13,065 nt of DNA, from NCBI GenBank assembly GCA_903833025.1, contig CAILDT010000980.1, positions 1 through 13,065 of the forward strand. Reading direction: 5' to 3'. The position numbers were made by a program, and so were the translations under genes. This DNA is from an uncultured Bacteroidota bacterium. Its GTDB lineage: Bacteria > Bacteroidota > Bacteroidia > 2-12-FULL-35-15. Below are positions 1 through 5,183 of this stretch, piece after piece. The stretch's first letter is position 1. Every line of letters begins with the position of its first letter. Below the pieces are notes generated by a model, which saw only the letters and a list, made by a program, of their open reading frames with translations, searched no databases and was not told where the DNA came from.

Positions 1-238
1 GGCATTCCATTTATTTACGGATAGAAAGGTAATTCCGCTTGAAGGACATTGCACTTTAGCCGATTTTAATGCTTCGTTAATTACTTTTAAAGTAAAATAC
101 ATACTTGCCTGTAACCAACCTGCTTACGAATTATATGATGATAACTTGGTAAAATTGCTAACCAATAACCACCAATTTCAGAAAGTTTGGAATAATGATG
201 TATTTGCAATTTATAGAACTGATACTAATTCTGAATAA
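1..238 (+). CDS. C-terminal end of a protein, possibly a membrane glycosyltransferase (5' end outside window)
   Basis: An open frame enters from the left edge and ends at the TAA at 236-238, giving about 78 residues. It begins AFHLFTDRKVIPLEG and ends with the motif KVWNNDVFAIYR followed by six residues. No membrane helix or catalytic motif lies in the visible part. The pattern of a 'TDRKVIPLEG' strand, a central 'VKYILA' strand and a closing 'F.KVWNNDVFAIYR' resembles the soluble C-terminal domain of GT39/ArnT-like bacterial membrane glycosyltransferases. That assignment is family recall, not proof, and other exported or membrane proteins could end this way. It points toward the leftward deoC operon, with the minisatellite and terminator cluster between them. 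Confidence 0.5.
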   Translation, partial: AFHLFTDRKVIPLEGHCTLADFNASLITFKVKYILACNQPAYELYDDNLVKLLTNNHQFQKVWNNDVFAIYRTDTNSE

Positions 239-291
239 AAGATTTTATTGCCGTTGGCAAATATGATTATAATACCCCTCTTTTCACCGAA

Positions 292-536
292 CCGAACCAA
301 ATCCTTTCGATACCGTTCCACTTTCTTTCATAATCGTTCTACTCTCTTTCTATTCCGTTCCGCTTTCTTTCATAATCGTTCCACTCTCTTTATATTCCGT
401 TCCACTCTCTTTCATAATCGTTCCACTCTCTTTCTATTCCGTTCCACTCTTTTTCATAATCGTTCCACTCTCTTTCTATTCCGTTCCACTTTCTTTCATA
501 ATCGTTCCACTCTCTTTCTTTTCCGTTCTACTTTGT
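292..536. repeat. 42-bp tandem repeat (minisatellite) made of two 21-bp half-units
   Basis: Full 42-bp units start at 313, 355, 397, 439 and 481, and a partial sixth runs 523-536. Each unit is two related 21-bp halves. Both share a core CGTTCCACT followed by YTCTTTC; the first half then ends in CATAA and the second in TATT. A degenerate half-copy precedes the array at 292-312. Differences between copies are single substitutions (for example CGTTCCGCT at 357, TATATT at 391, TTTTCC at 519), with no length changes. The top strand is about 80% pyrimidine. The 21-bp period equals two DNA helical turns. There are no unique spacers, so it is not a CRISPR array. Confidence 0.95.
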
Positions 537-554
537 TGTAATTTGGTCTTGCTC

Positions 555-587
555 AAAAAAAATCGCGCCCCGTTTGTAAGCGGGGCG
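555..587 (-). terminator. Rho-independent terminator, distal, for the leftward deoC-ALDH operon
   Basis: Read leftward, a 7-bp GC-only stem (CGCCCCG at 566-572 paired with CGGGGCG at 581-587, 8-nt loop) is followed after three bases by eight T's (the A-run at 555-562). This is a canonical intrinsic terminator. It lies behind the nearer one at 631-669, so it may be a backup. Confidence 0.75.
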
Positions 588-589
588 AG

Positions 590-622
590 GTAAGGGGCTA
601 CCCCGTTACGCCGTATTAACGG
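590..622. repeat. Two overlapping short hairpins between the terminators
   Basis: GGGG (594-597) pairs with CCCC (601-604) around CTA, and the stem can extend through GTAA/TTAC with one bulged G. An alternative stem pairs CCGTTA (603-608) with TAACGG (617-622). The two share bases, so only one can form at a time. No T-run follows either, so they are not terminators themselves. Confidence 0.5.
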
Positions 623-630
623 TTAATAAC

Positions 631-669
631 AAAAAAAATCCCGCTCTTTAAGTAGAACGGGATTTTTTA
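631..669. terminator. Bidirectional Rho-independent terminator just after the ALDH-like gene
   Basis: The sequence AAAAAATCCCG at 633-643 pairs with CGGGATTTTTT at 658-668. The stem extends inward through TCT/AGA after one mismatch. Read leftward it ends in eight T's (631-638), and read rightward it ends in six T's (663-668). It begins 2 bp past the stop of the ALDH-like gene, so it most likely closes the leftward operon. It could also stop any rightward transcript from the gene ending at 238. Confidence 0.8.
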
Positions 670-670
670 T

Positions 671-1552
671 TTAATATCCTCCTTTTGAAGAGCCGATGTT
701 TTCTATCGGATGCCAAGTAGTTTTTATTTCTTGAAAATCGAAGATGAAATACGGTCCTTGTGCTTTTATCAATTTTAAATCATTCTCGTAAACAAACACT
801 CTTTTTACGTTTAATGAAGCATTTTCCTTGATGGTTTTAATCTCGCTTTTATTATTTCTGCAATATAAAATGGCATTTACATCTAAGTGCGTTGAAAAAT
901 GAGTGTGTAATTCTTCGCTTTTTCCAGTCAATATATTTACAACTCCGGCTGATAAATCAGATGTGTTTAAAACTTCGGCAAAAGTTACCGCGCACAAAGG
1001 CATACTTTCGGAAGCAAGCACCACACAAGTATTGCCGCCAGCAATAACAGGTGCAATAGCACTAACCAATCCAATTAAAGACAAATATTCTGAAGCAATA
1101 ATTGCAACTACACCAGTAGGTTCGGGCACCGAAAAATTATAATGAGAAGACGCAACAGGATTTACAGAACTAAATAACGCTTGGTATTTATCGCACCATC
1201 CGGCATAATACACCATCGTATCAATAGCTTCCTCCACTTCATGTTTAGCCGCTTTTACCGGAGTGTTTTGTGCAACAAGTTCAGCAATAAATTGTTCTTT
1301 TCTACCTTCCATCATCTCCGCAATACGATATAATATTTGCGAACGATTAAATGCAGCACGTCCGCTCCATCCTCCAAAAGCACCGCGGGCTGCTACAACT
1401 GCATTCCTAAAATCTTTTCGAGACGACAAGCAAATGTTCGCAATCACATCTCCTTTTTTGTTTTTCAAAGGATAATATCTCCCCGATTCTGTTCTAGGAA
1501 ATTGCCCATTGATAAATATTTTGTAGGTTTTTTGTATTTCTATTCTTGGCAT
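671..1552 (-). CDS. Short ALDH-superfamily protein without catalytic residues (ALDH16 second-domain-like)
   Basis: This 293-residue protein starts MPRIEIQKTYKIFINGQFPR. It follows the N-terminal part of the aldehyde dehydrogenase fold: RKDFRNAVVAARGAFGGWSG at about 45-64, LYRIAEMMEGR at about 74-84, and a Rossmann segment PTGVVAIIA at about 145-153. The conserved catalytic Asn loop is replaced by IIASEYLSL, and the GSTxVG and active-site Cys regions are absent. The end (TTWHPI at about 278-283) looks like a natural terminus, since short non-catalytic ALDH relatives with similar endings are known beside full-length ALDHs near deoC. Together with the 489-residue neighbour it gives 782 residues, close to bacterial ALDH16, which carries a catalytic ALDH followed by an inactive one. 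A longer start at 1594 is rejected because its extra 14 codons lie in the inverted repeat. A partner or scaffold role is inferred. Confidence 0.8.
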   Translation of the reverse strand: MPRIEIQKTYKIFINGQFPRTESGRYYPLKNKKGDVIANICLSSRKDFRNAVVAARGAFGGWSGRAAFNRSQILYRIAEMMEGRKEQFIAELVAQNTPVKAAKHEVEEAIDTMVYYAGWCDKYQALFSSVNPVASSHYNFSVPEPTGVVAIIASEYLSLIGLVSAIAPVIAGGNTCVVLASESMPLCAVTFAEVLNTSDLSAGVVNILTGKSEELHTHFSTHLDVNAILYCRNNKSEIKTIKENASLNVKRVFVYENDLKLIKAQGPYFIFDFQEIKTTWHPIENIGSSKGGY

Positions 1553-1567
1553 AGTGTTGTTGTTTTT

Positions 1568-1605
1568 ACCGCAGAGTTCGCAAAGAAGGCGCAAAGCCCG
1601 CAGAG
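1568..1605. repeat. Left 38-bp terminal inverted repeat of the GxxExxY unit
   Basis: On the top strand this arm is four tandem units of 9+9+11+9 bp: ACCGCAGAG, TTCGCAAAG, AAGGCGCAAAG and CCCGCAGAG. It matches the reverse complement of 2024-2061 at 30 of 38 positions with no gaps. The outermost 9 bp are identical. It ends 15 bp before the start codon of the ALDH-like gene and so lies in that gene's leader. Confidence 0.9.
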
Positions 1606-1609
1606 ATTA

Positions 1610-1987
1610 TTATAAATTATTTGCTACTCTTTTTATTCCATCAATCATTTTTGCAACATTAAAGTTCAGTAGCAAACCAAGTTTGCAATCTGAAAGTTTT
1701 AGATATGTTAGTATTTGAGCTAAGTGAACATCATTAATAAACTCCACTGATTTTAGTTCAATAATAACTTTTTTTTCTATTAATAAATCTACTCGATAAC
1801 CAATATCTAATTTTACCTCTTGGTAAATTAAGGGTAATGGTTTTTGCCTTTCAATTAATAAACCTGTTTTATTTAATTCGTAGGCTAAACATTCTTCGTA
1901 TGAAGATTCTAATAAACCAGGACCAAGAACCTTATGAACATTTATCGCACATCCAATTATTACTTTTGAAATTTCGTTTTCTGTCAT
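1610..1987 (-). CDS. GxxExxY protein, PD-(D/E)XK nuclease superfamily (PDDEXK_3)
   Basis: This 125-residue soluble protein is intact. It opens with an amphipathic helix (ISKVIIGCAINVHKVLGPG) and carries the family signature GLLESSY at 24-30 (G, E27, Y30). The nuclease-like core is visible as D67 in GYRVDLLI, then E77-L-K79 in VIIELKS, with HLAQILTYLKL at 88-98 supplying the usual Gln and Tyr. This gives a plausible E27-D67-E77-K79 site. Length is typical for the family. The family's function is unknown; nuclease activity is predicted from fold only. It is transcribed in the same direction as the ALDH genes and lies inside the inverted-repeat unit. By eye it is more AT-rich than its neighbours. 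Confidence 0.88.
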   Translation of the reverse strand: MTENEISKVIIGCAINVHKVLGPGLLESSYEECLAYELNKTGLLIERQKPLPLIYQEVKLDIGYRVDLLIEKKVIIELKSVEFINDVHLAQILTYLKLSDCKLGLLLNFNVAKMIDGIKRVANNL

Positions 1988-2023
1988 TCTTTTTATTTAT
2001 AAGTAGTAACTAGATTTGTTTTT

Positions 2024-2061
2024 CTTTGCGTACTCTGCTCGTTCTCTGCGCACTCTGCGGT
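2024..2061. repeat. Right 38-bp terminal inverted repeat of the GxxExxY unit
   Basis: Read on the bottom strand this arm is ACCGCAGAG, TGCGCAGAG, AACGAGCAGAG and TACGCAAAG, the same 9+9+11+9 register as the left arm. Its last base (2061) is also the final base of the TAA stop of the upstream ALDH (2061-2063, bottom strand). It lies 36 bp upstream of the GxxExxY start codon, so it could also serve as that gene's leader. Confidence 0.9.
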
Positions 2062-3530
2062 TAAAGCCTCACATAAGGCATCAATCCGTGCAACCCTCCT
2101 TCTCTTCCAAAACCACTTTCTTTATATCCACCGAAAGGAGATGTAGGGTCAAATTTATTATAGGTGTTTGCCCACACTACACCTGCTCTTAATTTAGATG
2201 TTAGATTAAATATCTTAGACCCTTTATCTGTCCATACGCCGGCAGATAATCCATAAGGAATATTATTTGCTTTTTCAATTACTTCTTCAATTGTTCGGAA
2301 TGTTTGGATAGTGAGTACAGGTCCAAATATTTCTTCCTGAACCACTCTGTGCGATTGTGAAGCATTTAAGAATAAGGTTGGTTTGCAGAAATATCCTTTG
2401 CTCGGTATGCCACACGATGACTGGTAAATATCAGCACCTTCTGCCTTCCCTATTTTCAGATAGTTATTTATTTTCAATAATTGTTCTTTCGAATTAATAG
2501 CACCAATGTCTGTGTTCTTATCCATTGGATTACCAACGACAAGGGTTTCCATCCTATCTTTTAATTTCCTTATTACAATATCGGCAACATTTTCTTGCAC
2601 AAACAAACGTGAGCCAGCACAGCATACGTGCCCTTGGTTAAAAAATATCCCATTCACAATTCCTTCTACTGCTTGGTCCAGCGGAGCATCATCAAAAATA
2701 ATATTTGCTGCCTTACCCCCTAATTCAAGCGTAAGTTTTTTATCAGTTCCTGCAATTGCTTTTTGAATCATCTTGCCAACATCAGTAGAACCAGTGAAAG
2801 CAATTTTATTTATATCAGGATGATTGACTATAGCTGCACCAGTGTGCCCAGCACCAGTAATAATATTTACAACACCATCGGGCAAACCGCTATCTTGAAT
2901 TAGGTCCGCTAATTTCAATGCAGTAAGAGAAGTAGTTTCAGCAGGTTTTAAAACCACTGTATTTCCCGTTGCTAATGCAGGTGCAATTTTCCAGGCAGCC
3001 ATTAATAATGGAAAGTTCCAAGGAATAATTTGCCCTGCAACACCCAAAGATTTCGGAGTTCTGTCGGGGAACGCATATTCTAATTTATCAGCCCAACCAG
3101 CATAATAAAAAAAATGATTTGCTGCCAATGGAATATCTATATCTCTACTTTCACGAATTGGTTTTCCACCATCCATTGTTTCTATCACAGCAAATTCGCG
3201 TGCTCGTTCCTGAATCAATCTTGCAATACGATAAATATATTTTCCTCTTTCTTTAGCAGATATTTTGCTCCACTTATCAAATGCTTTGCGTGCAGCTTTC
3301 ACTGCTTTGTCCACATCCTTTTCATTTGCTTCGGCTATCTCGGCAATCTTTTCTTCTGTTGCAGGATTATAAGTTGCAAAGTGTTTTTTGCTGTTTGGTT
3401 TTACAAATTTCCCATCAATAAATAAATCATATTGTTTCTTCAAATTAATATGCTTAGTGTCTTCCAAAGCTGGAGCATACGCCCAATCTGTTTTGAAATC
3501 TAATGTAGGTTGTTTTGTTTTTTTGGTCAT
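2061..3530 (-). CDS. Aldehyde dehydrogenase, NAD(P)-dependent, ALDH superfamily
   Basis: This full-length 489-residue cytosolic enzyme should oxidise an aldehyde to the carboxylate using NAD(P)+. All core elements are visible: the oxyanion Asn in IIPWNFP (N172), the cofactor-binding KPAETT (195-200), FTGSTDVGK (245-253), the general base in LELGGK (E269), the catalytic Cys in NQGHVCCAGSR (C303 by alignment) and EEIFGPV. The C-terminus FGREGGLHGLMPYVRL is ordinary, so the insertion immediately behind it has not obviously truncated the protein. It lies 59 bp downstream of deoC on the same strand. Acetaldehyde released by DeoC is therefore a reasonable substrate guess, though the sequence does not fix specificity. 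It may pair with the non-catalytic ALDH-like protein as a split ALDH16. Confidence 0.93.
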   Translation of the reverse strand: MTKKTKQPTLDFKTDWAYAPALEDTKHINLKKQYDLFIDGKFVKPNSKKHFATYNPATEEKIAEIAEANEKDVDKAVKAARKAFDKWSKISAKERGKYIYRIARLIQERAREFAVIETMDGGKPIRESRDIDIPLAANHFFYYAGWADKLEYAFPDRTPKSLGVAGQIIPWNFPLLMAAWKIAPALATGNTVVLKPAETTSLTALKLADLIQDSGLPDGVVNIITGAGHTGAAIVNHPDINKIAFTGSTDVGKMIQKAIAGTDKKLTLELGGKAANIIFDDAPLDQAVEGIVNGIFFNQGHVCCAGSRLFVQENVADIVIRKLKDRMETLVVGNPMDKNTDIGAINSKEQLLKINNYLKIGKAEGADIYQSSCGIPSKGYFCKPTLFLNASQSHRVVQEEIFGPVLTIQTFRTIEEVIEKANNIPYGLSAGVWTDKGSKIFNLTSKLRAGVVWANTYNKFDPTSPFGGYKESGFGREGGLHGLMPYVRL

Positions 3531-3551
3531 TTGTTATATTTTTTTCTCCTT

Positions 3552-3584
3552 TCACTCCCTCTCTTTCGGAGAGGGCAGGGGTGA
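3552..3584. repeat. REP-like palindrome between deoC and the ALDH gene
   Basis: A 7-bp stem CCCTCTC (3557-3563) / GAGAGGG (3569-3575) encloses the loop TTTCG. Outside it, TCAC (3552-3555) can pair with GTGA (3580-3583) across an internal loop. The flanking sequence, with GGGGTGAGGC after the stem, resembles short imperfect palindromes scattered in intergenic regions of many bacterial genomes. It fills more than half of the 59-bp gap between the two genes. No T-run follows in the leftward direction, so it does not look like a terminator and may act in mRNA processing or stability. Confidence 0.6.
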
Positions 3585-3589
3585 GGCTT

Positions 3590-4501
3590 TTAATCTTTCG
3601 AAAAATAATCTATACTTTGATAAACTCCTGTTGTTTCTTTTGCAATTTGCATCAATACATCATTTGCTAAACTACTTGCTCCAAATCGGAACCACTCATT
3701 ACTCAACCACGCACCGCCTAATGTTTCGCGTAGCATAACTAAATAATGTAACGCCGATTTTGCAGTAGAAATTCCTCCCGCAGGTTTCATCCCTACCATT
3801 CTTCCGGTTTTATAATAGTAGTCGCGGATGGCTTCTAACATCACTAAAGTAACAGGCATAGTGGCAGCAGGCGATATTTTACCTGTTGACGTTTTTATAA
3901 AATCAGCACCTGCATACATTGCTATTTCACTTGCTCTACGCACATTATCTAATGTAGAAAGTTCGCCTGTTTCAAATATTACCTTTAATCTTGCTTTACC
4001 ACAAGCTTCTTTTATAGAAGCGATTTCATCAAAAACAAAATTATAATTACCGGATAAAAACTCGCCACGCGAAATTACCATATCAATTTCATCAGCACCA
4101 TTTGCGACTGCAAATTTAGTATCAGTTATTTTAACTTCGTGAGATGATTGTCCGCTTGGGAATGCTGTTGCCACTGATGCTACTTTTACATTTGTCCCTT
4201 TCAACGCATCCTTAGCTATTTTAACCATTGATGGATATACACATACAGCTGCAACGGTTGGCAAACCTGGTATTACATCGTGGAGGTGAGCTGCCTTGTA
4301 GCACATTTGTTTTACTTTTCCTTCCGTATCTTTTCCTTCCAATGTTGTGAGGTCAATCATATTTAAAGCCATACTCAACCCTTGTAACTTCGACGATTTT
4401 TTTATGCTTCGTGTGGTAAACCTTGCTGCTCGCTCTTCAACACCCACTTGGTCAATGGTTGGGGTGTTTCTGAAATCTGGTAAAATAATAGGGGCACTCA
4501 T
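3590..4501 (-). CDS. deoC: Deoxyribose-phosphate aldolase (DERA)
   Basis: This 303-residue TIM-barrel class I aldolase cleaves 2-deoxy-D-ribose 5-phosphate to acetaldehyde and glyceraldehyde 3-phosphate in deoxynucleoside salvage. The Schiff-base lysine lies in GADFIKTSTGK (K203). The second lysine is in GMKPAGG (K239), and the proton-relay acid is in ADEIDMVI (D140). MIDLTTL at 49-55 is the usual first barrel strand. It is longer than E. coli DeoC because of an N-terminal extension of about 45 residues, as in the longer bacterial and animal-type DERA forms. As first gene of the leftward operon it has a TAnnTTTG box 23 bp upstream of its ATG. No other deo genes are in the window. Confidence 0.95.
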   Translation of the reverse strand: MSAPIILPDFRNTPTIDQVGVEERAARFTTRSIKKSSKLQGLSMALNMIDLTTLEGKDTEGKVKQMCYKAAHLHDVIPGLPTVAAVCVYPSMVKIAKDALKGTNVKVASVATAFPSGQSSHEVKITDTKFAVANGADEIDMVISRGEFLSGNYNFVFDEIASIKEACGKARLKVIFETGELSTLDNVRRASEIAMYAGADFIKTSTGKISPAATMPVTLVMLEAIRDYYYKTGRMVGMKPAGGISTAKSALHYLVMLRETLGGAWLSNEWFRFGASSLANDVLMQIAKETTGVYQSIDYFSKD

Positions 4502-4523
4502 AATTATACTTAATATATACGAG

Positions 4524-4531
4524 CAAAGGTA
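4524..4531 (-). promoter_or_regulatory. Putative -7 box of the deoC promoter
   Basis: On the bottom strand this reads TACCTTTG, matching the Bacteroidota TAnnTTTG consensus, 23 bp upstream of the deoC ATG. A clear -33 TTTG is not seen at the usual distance; the spacer is occupied by the palindrome at 4532-4551. Confidence 0.4.
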
Positions 4532-4551
4532 TTCAAAAAATTCTTTTTGAA
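4532..4551. promoter_or_regulatory. 20-bp palindrome in the deoC/cysC divergent promoter region
   Basis: TTCAAAAA (4532-4539) and TTTTTGAA (4544-4551) are perfect inverted copies around ATTC. The palindrome abuts the deoC -7 box, and its right arm supplies a TTTTTG that could serve as the cysC -33 element. This is an operator-like placement; an extra AT-rich hairpin function is possible. Confidence 0.4.
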
Positions 4552-4573
4552 CTTAGCGTACCATATTTTGTTT

Positions 4574-4581
4574 TATATTTG
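4574..4581 (+). promoter_or_regulatory. Putative -7 box of the cysC-cysD-cysN promoter
   Basis: TATATTTG matches TAnnTTTG. A TTTTTG at 4544-4549 lies 24 bp upstream, slightly beyond the usual spacing. Transcription would start near 4588, giving a leader of about 20 nt before the cysC GTG. Confidence 0.4.
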
Positions 4582-4591
4582 AAAAAATCAA

Positions 4592-4615
4592 ATGAATAAT
4601 ATTTCCTGTGAATAA
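4592..4615 (+). other. Short upstream reading frame overlapping the cysC start
   Basis: ATG at 4592 opens a seven-codon frame, MNNISCE, ending at TAA 4613-4615. The cysC GTG start at 4608 lies inside it in another frame. It could couple translation or act as a leader peptide. It could also be chance in AT-rich DNA. Confidence 0.25.
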
Positions 4616-5177
4616 CAATATACATAGACTCGAAAAAGAAAAACTAATCAATCAAAAGGGCGTTGCCATTTGGTTTACAGGGTTAAGTGGTTCGGGCAAA
4701 ACTACTATTGGTGTTGCTTTAGAGAAAGAATTATATACCAGAGGATTGCTCACACAACTTTTGGATGGAGATATTATTCGTGAAGGAATTAATCGCAATT
4801 TAGGATTTAGTGATGAAGATAGGAAAGAGAATATCAGACGAATTGCAGAAGTAACTAAACTGTTTGTGAATTGTGGAGTGGTTACTATGTGCTGCTTCGT
4901 TAGCCCAACAGAAGAGATAAGAAACGTTGCAAAAACTATTATCGGAGAAAAAGATTTTATTGAAGTGTTTGTTAATACATCTCTCGAAATATGCGAACAA
5001 CGTGATGTAAAGGGATTGTATGCTAAAGCAAGAAGAGGGGAGATAAAAGATTTTACTGGAATTGGTGCCCCTTACGAAATCCCTTTGCATCCATTTATAG
5101 AAATAAAAACAAACGAAATGAATGTGGATGAATGTGTGAAAATGATAATAGAAAAGATTATCAGCAGAATAAAATAA
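4608..5177 (+). CDS. cysC: Adenylylsulfate (APS) kinase
   Basis: This 189-residue cytosolic kinase phosphorylates APS at the 3' position with ATP to give PAPS. The P-loop is GLSGSGKTT (25-33). Other family motifs are LLDGDIIREGINRNLGFS (51-68), DRKENIRRIAEV, the serine-containing CFVSP near 99, and KARRGEIKDFTGIGAPYE (140-157). The start is a GTG at 4608. No in-frame ATG exists upstream, and the next methionine is far inside the conserved domain. The N-terminal lead is shorter than in many relatives. It is the first gene of a cysC-cysD-cysN operon, with 6 bp before cysD. CysC activity implies PAPS as the product, for sulfate reduction or for sulfation. Confidence 0.93.
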   Translation: MNNNIHRLEKEKLINQKGVAIWFTGLSGSGKTTIGVALEKELYTRGLLTQLLDGDIIREGINRNLGFSDEDRKENIRRIAEVTKLFVNCGVVTMCCFVSPTEEIRNVAKTIIGEKDFIEVFVNTSLEICEQRDVKGLYAKARRGEIKDFTGIGAPYEIPLHPFIEIKTNEMNVDECVKMIIEKIISRIK

Positions 5178-5183
5178 AAGGGA

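Larger units (their letters stand above)
239..670. other. 432-bp gene-free region: minisatellite plus hairpin cluster
   Basis: This gap separates the forward gene ending at 238 from the leftward ALDH-like gene whose stop codon is at 671-673. It holds a tandem repeat array (about 292-536) followed by a GC-rich block of consecutive hairpins (555-669). A TTG-initiated frame runs through the array, but it is judged non-coding: its protein is only the repeat read out as alternating RST.FHN/RSTLFLF units with no ribosome binding site. Confidence 0.8.
1568..2061. mobile_element. Candidate transposase-less insertion unit carrying a GxxExxY gene
   Basis: A 494-bp unit bounded by 38-bp imperfect inverted repeats encloses one gene. 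It sits between the stop codon of the 489-residue ALDH and the start of the ALDH-like gene. Without it, those two genes would be separated by roughly 15 bp, the spacing of an ordinary operon. No transposase and no clear target duplication can be seen. GxxExxY proteins are widespread in Bacteroidota, often as many paralogues per genome, and from memory are often flanked by CGCAGAG-type repeats. Mobility is inferred from the architecture only. Confidence 0.6.

Noticed and set aside
292..536. CRISPR array
   Set aside because: Repeats are directly contiguous with no unique spacers, and no cas gene is nearby.
248..541. Open frame encoding a 14-residue repeat protein (RST.FHN/RSTLFLF)
   Set aside because: It is the 42-bp repeat read in frame. 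A unit divisible by three keeps two of the three forward frames open. The start would be TTG without a ribosome binding site, and no fold or signal is recognisable.
671..1552. Truncated ALDH pseudogene
   Set aside because: The frame is intact and the end (TTWHPI region) looks like a natural family terminus. Short non-catalytic ALDH relatives beside full-length ones are a known arrangement. The tidy terminator after the stop also fits a working gene.
1553..1594. Longer start for the ALDH-like gene at 1594
   Set aside because: The 14 extra codons fall in the inverted-repeat arm. The family alignment begins at the internal MPRIEIQKTY.
1610..1987. Toxin-antitoxin or restriction endonuclease gene
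   Set aside because: The GxxExxY signature and single-gene setting fit PDDEXK_3. There is no partner antitoxin or methylase gene.
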